Assembly: GCA_026874595.1 (NCBI GenBank)
Contig: CM049306.1
Span: forward strand, 31,943,019-32,007,018
DNA: 64,000 bases
Reading direction: 5' to 3'
Source: Sipunculus nudus
Lineage: Eukaryota; Annelida; Sipuncula; Golfingiida; Sipunculidae
A program made the position numbers and the translations under genes. The number at the start of each line of letters is the position of its first letter. Within the stretch, counting starts at the first letter, position 1. The notes under the pieces were generated by a model, which searched no databases, was not told where the DNA came from, and was given only the letters and a program-made list of their open reading frames with translations. Shown here in pieces: positions 1 to 13,900 of this stretch.

Positions 1-233
1 TTAGATGACCCAGAATCAGATTTAGAATACACATCTTTACTGTTATTTCTGTAGTTATGAGGTTTTACCCCCAAATTAATGCACTTCACTTCAGAAGTAG
101 TTGTTAACAATCCAGTTGTCAAGGGACAATTAGAATAGTGTTCCTTCAATTTTATATTTTGCCCATGTCCTTATAATTTACATATGGCTCTGTGATTGAA
201 CCTTTAATTCATATTTGAGGATGTATATTGCAG
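1..233. other. ABTB1 intron, 3' end
   Basis: AT-rich non-coding sequence leading to the acceptor CAG at 231-233. I see no other feature here. Confidence 0.6.
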
Positions 234-350
234 GTCGCCTTGAATCAAATTTAGACCATTTAGATGGAATCTTCAGGATTGCCAAGCAGTGCCACCTATA
301 CTCATTTATGGAACTACTTGAGAGTAAACTGAAAAAGGTCTTGTCATTTG
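234..350 (+). CDS. ABTB1: ABTB1 exon: end of first BTB domain
   Basis: The acceptor is CAG at 231-233 and the donor GTAAGT at 351. The first two bases complete a Gly codon begun in the upstream exon, and the last base starts a Glu codon. It encodes the YTGRL-like turn and the helices after it (LDGIFRIAKQCHLYSFMELL), the end of BTB-1. It is the most 5' exon of the gene in the window. Confidence 0.93.
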
Positions 351-3300
351 GTAAGTCGCCTGCTGATTCTTTCAAGATGAATCATCTTTTCAATCAAATA
401 ATTAGGCTGCACTAATATTCACAGGGGCTTCAGATTGTGACATCATTGAAGATTAAATCACATGAGTTAGTTGGTTTAATTCACTAGTCTTTGAAAGTTA
501 CAGGGAAGTAAAGGAGATAAGATCTAATTTAAAAACACTTCTTAATTTTGATCCTCCTGCTGCATAAGCATTGTAATTTTGTCAGAGATAGTAATACAGT
601 GCTAACAAAAAGTGTATTGATTAGTTTCCTCCCCAACATACACAGGAGGGTCAGAAATTTTCTTTTTATCAGGAGAAATCAATTTTCAATATTACTGTTA
701 TTTGCAGAATCCACAAAGCCAGGGGTAAAAGTAACCACCTTGGTACTGGAGCCATCCCCAGAGTCTACAGAAATACAGCAGTCCTACAGAACACTGGCAG
801 ACCAGGCACTGCCAGCAGCAATATTTAGTGAGGTCAGTAATAGTGCTGTACCAATTAATAGGTTATATCGATGATTGGTTGTTAGCTCAGCTGACCATAA
901 GTCATCTGAGCAATAGTCAGTGTCCTTTGTCTGTCATCCATCCTGTCATCTGTCAGTTAACAGGCACATTTTGAAAATGTTTAGACCTATGAATCCAAAA
1001 TTCAACACTGAGTTACAGGTCTCTAAGTTCTCCTACCAAACCTGAAACTGGGTCACTGCGACTTTGTTGCGTTGAGATATTAAGGAAAAACCTCTGTTTT
1101 CCGGTAAAAACCTATTGTGAAACTTCAAAACTTCCTAATATGAAAACTGCTGTTGTTAATCTACTTATCTGATATAACCATTCCTGCATATGTTTCCTAT
1201 GCTCATCCCAGAATTTGGTTCAATATTTCGTAAATCTTTGAACCCAAACGTGATACACTGTCAAAAATCAGGAATATATTTACTCACTTTACATAATAAT
1301 TTGTTAAGCTAGAGAGCTTGTTTCAAGCATAAATCTATATTTAACATAGTTTTTATTATATATAATTAAATAGATATATATGGTATTAATATACATCTTA
1401 TGGTCACAAACTGCTCACATGCTTAAATTTTAACATTAGGAAATGCATGGTTGGGCACAAAATATTATTTGCAACAATTTTTACTCATCAAAACAAACTG
1501 ATCATGTCATCTAACCATGGCCTAAATTGCCTTTTCCTTGTAGACTATATCTCCAGTTGATATTATTTTAGATTTTTACCTTTAAGGTCAACTTCAGCTG
1601 AGCACAGTGACGCATGGGTCCCTTGTATTTATCTTTCAATTAAATATTATTTGACAACCAGTTCCTTCCTCTAGTCAGTACTATAATATGTAATACAAGC
1701 TTACATATATTTTGATATAACCCTCTGAAAAGGTATATATGCTTAGGTTCAACCTAGGTCCTAATGAATATTAGTTAAGCTTTGTTTTTTCTCACATTCA
1801 GATAAGACTTTTAGATAATTTACTTGGTTACTTCATTCAGTTAATTTTGGAATTTCATACATTTGTCAGCAAACTGTCTTTATGTCTTTTATACAGCTCT
1901 TTATCAATAGCTGACTCTGGAAAAAGGCACATTCTTCCTAATACACATATTTCTAAATTTTCAAATATACATGTTCAACATTCATGTATGCATAAATGTC
2001 ATGGACCACATTCAATACAGTTTCGAACATTTCTGAGTTGAAGGCCAGATTGTACTGAAAGATGAGTCAGAATATCAACAGCAATTATACAATAAATTTT
2101 TTTGCCAAGAATAATCATAGTACAGTGAAACTCCTACTTGGGGACAACTCAGTAAGGCAGACAACTCACGAAAGCTGATTAAGTCTCAGTCCCTTCCAAA
2201 TTGCCTCTTAATTATGTTTTACTTATACTCAGTAAAGCGGACAACTCTCCATCCCGGACGATGGATGAACTTTCCTGTCCAATCTGTGTATCCAGTACAA
2301 ATTATGACCCTCTAAAGCAGACAGACTTAGCAAATTCTGTATTTGTTCATATAACTGCCGGGAGATAGTGCTCCGAGGTCATGACCTGTTTTGGTCAAAG
2401 TGACACCTGAGGACAGGCATAATTTGGTGAACTAGAGATGATGTTACATGTGAATATACAGATGAAATTGATGTTTATTTGCAAATGTGTGTAGACTTCA
2501 CAGTTATCATTCAGTTAGGATTTGTCAGTGAACCAAACAAAAATAACTGTATTGTCTCATACCGCTTTTATTCAACAAGAAACCACCAAAGACTACCGTT
2601 TGCGCTTTGTGATCAATGTCATGCACGGGTAGCATTAATTAGTTTGCAACAGTTTGCACTTTGTTCTGATGGTGAGGTGTTACTCTGATGATTCATTAAT
2701 TAACTAACAAATATTGTTTATATCATTGTTTTTCAACTTAAAAGGCTGTTGATTTTCATAGTTTAAACTTTGTATCCCGGGTAGCAGCATTTACTAAAGG
2801 ACTTCGTCAGCACATGACAAACTTAAAAGAAAGGTTCATTTGTGTATGGAGCCTCTAAAAGTATATAGTCATTCAGTTAAATAATACAAATACATATTTA
2901 ATCTTTTCAGAATATACCTTAAATGTTATTTATAAATTTCAAATTAAATGTACAATTAATCAAAATAACAGTATTAAAAAATGACAAATTAACACAACTT
3001 ATCTTATCAGGACAACTCACTTATCAGGACAAAATCCTCCAGTCCCTTGAGTGTCTTGACTTTGAGGAGATTCACTGTATATATATCAGAAAGAAAATTT
3101 GTAGTACTAATGTTACATGGATTACCAGCAATAATGTAGAAATGAAATCATGGCACACAGAATTGTTATAAAAGTCACATTTGTGCTTGACATGACATGT
3201 TATTTGAGAGACACTAGACTGGTTTCCTTCTGTTGTATGTTTCAGGAGAGACTATAGTCTGTCCCAGTACCCCTGTCCGCATGTTTTTTCACATTAATTA

Positions 3301-6300
3301 TTTTAAGAATATTCTTTAAAAATGCCCTTTGGCCTGAAGTAGATAAACAGATATTCCTCCGATTTTGTGTAAAGTAGTTATATATCATGTAAAACGTATT
3401 TACTTTGCGACTCTTTTGCGTAATATATGCTGAAATACCGTGGATGGCGTCTTCCCGGCACTGCTGGACAGTACATTCCTCTATGGAACACTTTCCATGT
3501 CTATGGCTGCGTTTGGTGTTTGTTAGACAACAGTGACGTCACAAAAACGTCACAGTGATCGGTCGCGCGTCACCTTCAATACGCGGCTCCGGAGATCCCC
3601 GACCTCCTGTAGTGGAGGCACGTAAGTGCTGCTGCACCAGCAGCATTGCGGGCGAAAGCAAATATGGCCGATAGTAATTGTGCATCAGAATCGTCATCAG
3701 CCACGGATGATAGTGTTAAAACCGTAACAACTAAAAATTACCTATCTGCTCTAGGAATTCAGTGTGCGTGATACAAAAAGGCCGAACTTGTTGGGCTTGC
3801 TCAACAGGCAGACCATATGGGGCCAGAACTTATCAACACGGCATATGACAAATGTCGGCGAGTACATGGAGCTGGCAGCAGAGAACAACTACTTCTCCGT
3901 TTGAGCTCTGTGTACATGGATAATATAGTGGTTGATGAATAAAGAATACAAATGCAAAACATCTGAATAAAATGAAGAAATATACCCTTTCTTTTATATA
4001 CAAATTGTTATATGTATACATATATGTCTATTAAAATATAATATATAATATATATAGGCTGATATGAAGAATGGTAATAAATTAAAATATAAATAATTAC
4101 ATAAAAATATATATAATAGGCCTATATATTGTATAAATAAATATTATAATTATATATATATTATATATAATGATAATATATTAATATTATATATAATTAT
4201 TAAATTTTATTTTTTTCATTCTTCATATTATATGCAAATATGTACAAATGGATGTATGTGGCTCTGTGCATTTGTATTTTTTCAGTTATATAAATGTTTC
4301 AGATGTATATATGTATGTTTATTAGTATGCATGTATAGTGTATATACATAAATGAACACCCAAATCACACACACATGCACACACACACATATATATAGAC
4401 GTACATTACGATAAACACGTGTATATATCTGATATATTTATCTGTATGATAACACACACAGGCTCAGAGCCACATGCATCTGCTTATATATAACTCACAC
4501 ATACACACATGTTAATGTAATACATATTATATCAATATATACTTTTATATATTGTACTTTGACACAAACATATTTAGTATTGTAACCGACCAGTAGAAAT
4601 ATCTTTAACCTCCTTTTCCCAATCTTGAAATGTAACATTTTATATATTGTATTATTTATATGAAAATAATTTACATTATATAATTTTAAAAAATTTGGAC
4701 AACCAATAAGTACTTGCACCACTTGGTATGAGTATAGTATATTTGCCTTTTATATTGTATATTTGCCTTGTATATTGTGTATTTTCACAGTATATGTGTA
4801 TTTTTATCATATCATATGTATACTACTGATATGTTTACTGCTTCCAAGGCCCTATTAGAAATCATTTCAATATGCTGATTGAGCATCCTGGTTATATCTT
4901 TGTATTATATTTACAATTTACTACATTATATAACCTCTTTGCCCTGCCCTGTTATGTTCCAGTATCGCACGTGTACCCCGACCAATCCTATTGTGCACCC
5001 GAGAACAATAGGATCAGTGCCAGTCTTTCACATGCCCCCCCCCCCGACCCGAATCGCACAAAGCATAATCTCGTAATCTCGTAAAGTCTCGGCTTTTCAA
5101 ACCACGACGTTAGCTTCATTCTAACCACATTCACCTGATGATCGGGTCGCATCCCGTGAAACAGTCTGTTGTGAATTAACAGTGTTGTTTTTCTTCAGAG
5201 TTATACCGCTCTGGCCTAGCTTGTAGGCCATAGAGCACTTTACATCGGAGGGTAACACTACCTTCTACTCCAGCTCCAGCGACAGGTACGTTGTCGAGCA
5301 CTTTTGTTAACCCACCCTGTCAAGAAATTCAACTTGTAACATCTACAGAATGAACAAAGCTAACTTCAACTACTCTTTGAAAAACATTCCCATCCCTAGT
5401 AATCTGTCCTATACCAAATCCCTGATAAGTAAAGTTGAAAGCCTACTTCGGAGAATGCGATGGAAGGCATTCCATTTCGAAAACCCTGGTCAAACTTCAG
5501 ATAAACAAAACAAAACCACATATTCACCCCCTCATAGCGAACACCTCAGGGCATTTGAAAGTGATATCTACGAAATGGTCCGGAACATTGAATTTCAGCA
5601 CTCACACAATGCATTCCAGAAACAAATGGCCAATGACATCAAAACAATCAGACAATCTGACAATCTCCTAGTACAGGCAGATAAGACAACCAACCTGTAC
5701 AGTATGCCGAAAGAACACTACAATAAACTTCTTACAGAAAACATCACTAAGACATACAAAAAAGCAGACAGAAATATCTGTAAAAATATCAATACAGAAG
5801 CCAAAGAAATAGCCGGTTCCCTTAACCTAGCAGACCGCATCGAAGTCATGGCCGAGCGCAATGCTTACATTACTTTGAAAGACCACAAGGATAATTTTGA
5901 ACAAAACCCCAAGTGCAGATTGATTAATCCAGCAAAATCTGAAATAGGTATCATTAGCAAAAAGCACTTGGAAAAAATTAATAGCCATTTAGACTGAAAA
6001 CCAAACTCAACCAGTGGCAAAATACCGCACAGGTAATATCTTGGTTCAAGAAATTGAAGCTGAAACAAAAATCTAAGTTCATAAAGTTTGATATTGTTGA
6101 CTTTTACCCCTCGATCACAGAAGATCTTCTCATGAAAGCCCTCAAATTTGCCAAAACCATGGTCTCCATTCCAGAGGATGTTATCAAAACCATCCTGCAC
6201 AGCAGGAAAAGCTTACTGTTTAGCAACGGTAACACCTGGGTGAAAAAAGATCACACTAGTTTTGACGTCACCATGGGCAGTTTTGATGGAGCTGAAGTAT

Positions 6301-9300
6301 GCGAAATTGTTGGTTTATACATCCTAGATATGTTGAAAAAGGAATTTGGTGTAAATGCTCTAGGCCTGTATCGTGATGACGGTTTAGGTTGTTTCCCCAA
6401 CATGTCTGGACCCAAAGCAGACAGCACCCGTAAGAAAATGATCAAACTCTTTTCCAATGTTGGGTTAAAGATAACCATTGAAACTAACCTGACCTGCACA
6501 GATTTCTTAGACGTAACATTTGACCTCCAAAATGACATCTTCTACCCTTACAGAAAACCGAACAATGACCCTCTCTATATCCACGCACAATCCAATCACC
6601 CCCCAGCTATCATTAGGCAGATACCTATGATGATCAGTAAACGTGTTTCTGACAACTCCTGCAATAAAGAGCTATTTATGAAAGCCAAACCCATGTATGA
6701 TGAAGCTTTAGCGAAAAGCGGGTTCTCAGAAAGCTTAAAATATGTTGAACCAACAGTGAAAAGCAAGAGAAACAGGAAAAGGAAAATAATATGGTTTAAT
6801 CCACCCTACAGCCGTCATGTAAAAACCAACATTGGCAGAAAATTCATGAAACTAGTTGAAAAACACTTCCCTCAACATCACAGGTACCACAGGTTATTCA
6901 ACAGGAACAATTTGAAAATTAGCTACAGCTGTCTACCCAACATGTCTAACCTGATCAGCAAACATAATATGAAGGTTCTAAATTCTGACAATGCTGTGAA
7001 TGCACCCCAAAAACAATGTAACTGCCGTAAAAAAGACGAATGTCCTATGAATGGTCAATGTCAGCTGAAATGCATTGTCTATAAAGCAACAGTTAGAACA
7101 GTAGGGTGTACTGAAGGTGATTTCAAGACAAGATATAATAACCACAAGCAATCCTTTCGGAACAGATCCCACGCTAAAAACACTGAACTGTCTAAACACA
7201 TTTGGTCACTAAAAGACAACAATATCAATTACAAGCTCTCCTGGGAAATATCTGCCAAGGCAGCACCTTACTTCTGTGGGACTAGGAAGTGTGATCTCTG
7301 CTTGTCTGAAAAGCTACTTATAGCTACGGCCCCCCCTGGATCATTGTTGAACTCAAGAGCTGAAATTCTCTCCAAGTGCCGCCATCAAAACAAATTCACC
7401 CTGAAATATTTTAAAACCTAGCATTCGTACTAACCCCCCCCCCCCCCAACGAGGATCCGCTGGGCAGACTCATTTGTTCAGGTAGTTGTTCTCTCACTGC
7501 TGGCTCGTGGAGTCCATTGGATGACAGGAAAGTTCTACTTTATCCTGGTCTAATGGGCTTTACGACCTTCAGCATGGAGACTTGCACCACTTGGTATGAG
7601 TATAGTATATTTGCCTTTTATATTGTATATTTGCCTTGTATATTGTGTATTTTCACAGTATATGTGTATTTTTATCATATCATATGTATACTACTGATAT
7701 GTTTACTGCTTCCAAGGCCCTATTAGAAATCATTTCAATATGCTGATTGAGCATCCTGGTTATATCTTTGTATTATATTTACAATTTACTACATTATATA
7801 ACCTCTTTGCCCTGCCCTGTTATGTTCCAGTATCGCACGTGTACCCCGACCAATCCTATTGTGCACCCGAGAACAATAGGATCAGTGCCAGTCTTTCACA
7901 TGCCCCCCCCCCCCCCCCCGACCCGAATCGCACAAAGCATAATCTCGTAATCTCGTAAAGTCTCGGCTTTTCAAACCACGACGTTAGCTTCATTCTAACC
8001 ACATTCACCTGATGATCGGGTCGCATCCCGTGAAACAGTCTGTTGTGAATTAACAGTGTTGTTTTTCTTCAGAGTTATACCGCTCTGGCCTAGCTTGTAG
8101 GCCATAGAGCACTTTACATCGGAGGGTAACACTACCTTCTACTCCAGCTCCAGCGACAGGTACGTTGTCGAGCACTTTTGTTAACCCACCCTGTCCAGAA
8201 ATTCAACTTGTAACATCTACAGAATGAACAAAGCTAACTTCAACTACTCTTTGAAAAACATTCCCATCCCTAGTAATCTGTCCTATACCAAATCCCTGAT
8301 AAGTAAAGTTGAAAGCCTACTTCGGAGAATGCGATGGAAGGCATTCCATTTCGAAAACCCTGGTCAAACTTCAGATAAACAAAACAAAACCACATATTCA
8401 CCCCCTCATAGCGAACACCTCAGGGCATTTGAAAGTGATATCTACGAAATGGTCCGGAACATTGAATTTCAGCACTCACACAATGCATTCCAGAAACAAA
8501 TGGCCAATGACATCAAAACAATCAGACAATCTGACAATCTCCTAGTACAGGCAGATAAGACAACCAACCTGTACAGTATGCCGAAAGAACACTACAATAA
8601 ACTTCTTACAGAAAACATCACTAAGACATACAAAAAAGCAGACAGAAATATCTGTAAAAATATCAATACAGAAGCCAAAGAAATAGCCGGTTCCCTTAAC
8701 CTAGCAGACCGCATCGAAGTCATGGCCGAGCGCAATGCTTACATTACTTTGAAAGACCACAAGGATAATTTTGAACAAAACCCCAAGTGCAGATTGATTA
8801 ATCCAGCAAAATCTGAAATAGGTATCATTAGCAAAAAGCACTTGGAAAAAATTAATAGCCAACTGAGACTGAAAACCAAACTCAACCAGTGGCAAAATAC
8901 CGCACAGGTAATATCTTGGTTCAAGAAATTGAAGCTGAAACAAAAATCTAAGTTCATAAAGTTTGATATTGTTGACTTTTACCCCTCGATCACAGAAGAT
9001 CTTCTCATGAAAGCCCTCAAATTTGCCAAAACCATGGTCTCCATTCCAGAGGATGTTATCAAAACCATCCTGCACAGCAGGAAAAGCTTACTGTTTAGCA
9101 ACGGTAACACCTGGGTGAAAAAAGATCACACTAGTTTTGACGTCACCATGGGCAGTTTTGATGGAGCTGAAGTATGCGAAATTGTTGGTTTATACATCCT
9201 AGATATGTTGAAAAAGGAATTTGGTGTAAATGCTCTAGGCCTGTATCGTGATGACGGTTTAGGTTGTTTCCCCAACATGTCTGGACCCAAAGCAGACAGC

Positions 9301-10941
9301 ACCCGTAAGAAAATGATCAAACTCTTTTCCAATGTTGGGTTAAAGATAACCATTGAAACTAACCTGACCTGCACAGATTTCTTAGACGTAACATTTGACC
9401 TCCAAAATGACATCTTCTACCCTTACAGAAAACCGAACAATGACCCTCTCTATATCCACGCACAATCCAATCACCCCCCAGCTATCATTAGGCAGATACC
9501 TATGATGATCAGTAAACGTGTTTCTGACAACTCCTGCAATAAAGAGCTATTTATGAAAGCCAAACCCATGTATGATGAAGCTTTAGCGAAAAGCGGGTTC
9601 TCAGAAAGCTTAAAATATGTTGAACCAACAGTGAAAAGCAAGAGAAACAGGAAAAGGAAAATAATATGGTTTAATCCACCCTACAGCCGTCATGTAAAAA
9701 CCAACATTGGCAGAAAATTCATGAAACTAGTTGAAAAACACTTCCCTCAACATCACAGGTACCACAGGTTATTCAACAGGAACAATTTGAAAATTAGCTA
9801 CAGCTGTCTACCCAACATGTCTAACCTGATCAGCAAACATAATATGAAGGTTCTAAATTCTGACAATGCTGTGAATGCACCCCAAAAACAATGTAACTGC
9901 CGTAAAAAAGACGAATGTCCTATGAATGGTCAATGTCAGCTGAAATGCATTGTCTATAAAGCAACAGTTAGAACAGTAGGGTGTACTGAAGGTGATTTCA
10001 AGACAAGATATAATAACCACAAGCAATCCTTTCGGAACAGATCCCACGCTAAAAACACTGAACTGTCTAAACACATTTGGTCACTAAAAGACAACAATAT
10101 CAATTACAAGCTCTCCTGGGAAATATCTGCCAAGGCAGCACCTTACTTCTGTGGGACTAGGAAGTGTGATCTCTGCTTGTCTGAAAAGCTACTTATAGCT
10201 ACGGCCCCCCCTGGATCATTGTTGAACTCAAGAGCTGAAATTCTCTCCAAGTGCCGCCATCAAAACAAATTCACCCTGAAATATTTTAAAACCTAGCATT
10301 CGTACTAACCCCCCCCCCCCCAACGAGGATCCGCTGGGCAGACTCATTTGTTCAGGTAGTTGTTCTCTCACTGCTGGCTCGTGGAGTCCATTGGATGACA
10401 GGAAAGTTCTACTTTATCCTGGTCTAATGGGCTTTACGACCTTCAGCATGGAGACTTGCACCACTTGGTATGAGTATAGTATATTTGCCTTTTATATTGT
10501 ATATTTGCCTTGTATATTGTGTATTTTCACAGTATATGTGTATTTTTATCATATCATATGTATACTACTGATATGTTTACTGCTTCCAAGGCCCTATTAG
10601 AAATCATTTCAATATGCTGATTGAGCATCCTGGTTATATCTTTGTATTATATTTACAATTTACTACATTATATAACCTCTTTGCCCTGCCCTGTTATGTT
10701 CCAGTATCGCACGTGTACCCCGACCAATCCTATTGTGCACCCGAGAACAATAGGATCAGTGCCAGTCTTTCACATGCCCCCCCCCCGACCCGAATCGCAC
10801 AAAGCATAATCTCGTAATCTCGTAAAGTCTCGGCTTTTCAAACCACGACGTTAGCTTCATTCTAACCACATTCACCTGATGATCGGGTCGCATCCCGTGA
10901 AACAGTCTGTTGTGAATTAACAGTGTTGTTTTTCTTCAGAG

Positions 10942-10996
<55 letters not shown>

Positions 10997-13900
10997 CAAG
11001 TAGTAGATATATATTATTTCGGTAACAGCAAACTTTACTGGTTTATGTTGTCATTATCTCATAAGATAATGTAATTTATTATAATATTAAGTATATGTTA
11101 TATCATCAACATAACCTATATGTACAAGAATTCTTACAAATGATTTTTATTCAAAAGGTAAATTTATTAATATTATTGTTCGAGAGTGTTTATTCTCTCC
11201 CCACGCAAGAGGTTTCTATGATGTTGCTATTCAGTGTCAGGTCGCATGAATAATATTTCATATACGGGTAATTTTCTAGATTCTTCATCTTTCGGCTATA
11301 TTACGTACAATTGTATGCACAGCAGTGGTATCCTGGCATTTTCTCTGCATCACCGGTAATCACAGTCTGACTAGACAAACTAAGCATCGGCCATTTTTGT
11401 TTTTGCCCCCACTGACTGCTGCAACAGTGGCGCACCTGCCAGTAATCGCCTGATATTTTACCTCCCGTACAGGAGAACAAGGATCTCTGGCTTGTGTATT
11501 GACTGACGTCATAAGTTTGACTGACTTATTATCAGTTCTCGGACAAGTCATAAGTCGTAAATGCTGTAATCTGTTTTGTCATATTTTGGATTTTTTTGTC
11601 TCATACAAAATCAAGGCAAGGTAAGGCATTACTTGTAACACAGGTAGTCGGCGAAATAGCTCCTGCAACCTTTGGACAAGAAAGATTTACACTGCTTTAC
11701 TTGTATGAAAAAGTATCCCAGAAAAACATGCAGACAGGTACTTGGACGGAATCTAGCCTGTGTGATTGACATTGTTATATGTGACATCATGATTGATATC
11801 TGTAGCCTATATGTTGTATTTCTCAGGCTTGTGGTGAGCTTCCATTCCCAACTGATGAAGAAGACACTTATGTTGATGTGATATTCAGAGTTGAAGGCCA
11901 GGACTTCAGATGTCATAAGGTAATATTTTATCAGACAGTAGTTCATTTACCTCACTCTGTGACACCAAATGGTCTCTTCCATATAACATTAACTTTCAGA
12001 TGTTTTGTATGGATATACCATAATCCATGTAATCTGATATATTAAGTTGATGTTGGAGAGTCAGTCAGTTTTAAGAGAACCAGTTTTGTGGCCTTGAATT
12101 AGGCCAGACTTTTTTAATTTTTCGGTTTACAAACCTGCCGACCTACGATTTCCTCATTTCAGAAAAAAAATAAAATTGGCATTCTGACTTTTTTTCCCTT
12201 TTATATTGCGTCGCCGAATCCAACACGGTTGTTGACAAATGAAATGTTTAGTGACCGTAGATCACCTCAAACGTTAGAACTCTTATGATTGGCTAATAAG
12301 ATCACTTACTTAATGACAGATGGAGGGTTTAAGCCAATCACAATAGGGTATCCTTGGGTCATAAATGCAATTGATTGGCCATCAAGTATACAAAAGATTC
12401 AGCAGGGAAATTGAGAATTCTTGGAGAGTTTTCAAAGTTCGTTTTCTGCACTACAGTACATTTTCAAACCAGCGTTTAGGTCATATTTACCTCGTTAAAC
12501 ATATTTGTTTTAGATAGATGTGAATTAGAAAAGAAAATTAGTTTGGTTGCATAGCGGCTTTACCGGTTTGCCACTGTTAATAACTTGCTGGATATACAAA
12601 CAAATTTACTTCTTAAGACTAATTATTGCACTTAAAGTCAGACGCTAATTATTACTGCAAATTGGCTAAGTTTCACAAGTTTACTCTTAAAAAATATTAT
12701 AACTTGTCAAAACTTAAAAACGTAGTCTTGAAACGCTTAAAAGAAAATTACTGAACAGATGAATTATATATATATACTGCATGAGGTCATGTACTCTTTG
12801 AAAACTCCAGGAATTCTCAGGGTTTCTGCAGTATTTCCGACTATCTGTAGTCTTAGTGGCGCGAATAGCTGCTAGTCGCATATTGTCATTGTTATTGTCA
12901 TTCACGACTGAAAAATAAAAACTGCAGTCTATCATGCTAGCAGTGAATATTTTGTTTTCTCCTTGCATATCTGACAAAAATATAATATTTTGTATTTTTT
13001 AAGTATTTGACTGGGCTTTAATTTGTAAAACTTTATAAAATAGGCAGTTCACTTGGCAGGGACAGTGACTGAAGTTTTATTTCAGGTGTGTATGAAATCA
13101 TATATAAGATTTACTGTTTAAACTTTTATTTGTCATTATTTTACCTTCGATGACATTTGAATGGCTTGAAATAACATGGCACACGCATGATTCATGTGAA
13201 AAAACTCAAGAGGATGATGATAATATCTTTATTTTTATATATTATTTTATATATTTTATGCAGGTTTATAAAGTGCCATTTAAATATGAATTTTATAACC
13301 CAACTGTACAATACAGGATTCACTAACACCAGTATCCAGGTTTGTTCCAATTTTTTTTTTTCCTACCTCCTACCTATCACTTTTGTCAAACATGTTCGTA
13401 AACCAAAGAATTAAAAAAGTCTGGCCTTATTAAAGGTTGAATCCCACGTGCATGTACTCTCAAGTAATAATGAAAGATATTAAGTAATAATAGATTTTGA
13501 ACCGGCTTCAGTATTTAGAGGTAGAGCATAGGGAGATTGTGAGTTCACGGTTGGTCCCACCCAAGATGAATGCTCCTAATGGAAAGGTTGGCCCATGCTT
13601 AGCTCACAAACGAGTGCACCTTCTGGGGGTTCCTCAGTGTTATGACCCAGTAATTGGGATGACAAACACCCAGCAGGAGTGATATACTGAGCCTGGTTGA
13701 TGCCAGAATTGTCACGTGTAAAGCAGTCACACAGCCTGAAACCAGAATGGAATTCTTCTCAGGCGCATGGTACTTAGGTACTGGTAGTTAAGCAAGCCTT
13801 AAAAAATTGAGGCAGGTATCTCTGCCATACAAATTTAAAAAAAAAAAAATAAAAAAGCATCTGATGTTGGAACTCAAAGTGAGCACGTAAGATAAGTGTT

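Larger units (their letters stand above)
4712..10946 (+). mobile_element. Penelope-like element, head-to-tail array
   Basis: Three direct repeats start at 4712, 7580 and 10454 with the same text (ACTTGCACCACTTGG). The first two are full units of 2868 and 2874 bp; the third stops after about 493 bp and runs into (TA)n. The plan is thus terminal repeat-body-terminal repeat-body-terminal repeat, the tandem layout known for Penelope-like elements (PLEs). The copies differ mainly in poly-C length (11, 17 and 10 C near 5035, 7903 and 10777) and by a one-base indel in the coding region, so insertion or amplification is recent. The array is in sense orientation inside ABTB1 intron 833-11826. No clear target duplication was found. 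Confidence 0.92.

Noticed and set aside
3769-3771. TGA as a selenocysteine codon
   Set aside because: There is no SECIS-like hairpin in the AT-rich sequence downstream and no known selenoprotein pattern around it; a nonsense mutation is simpler.
4872-5084. Short frames in the Penelope terminal repeats (also 7740 and 10614)
   Set aside because: They change length and frame with the poly-C run and overlap the terminal repeat; not conserved as protein.
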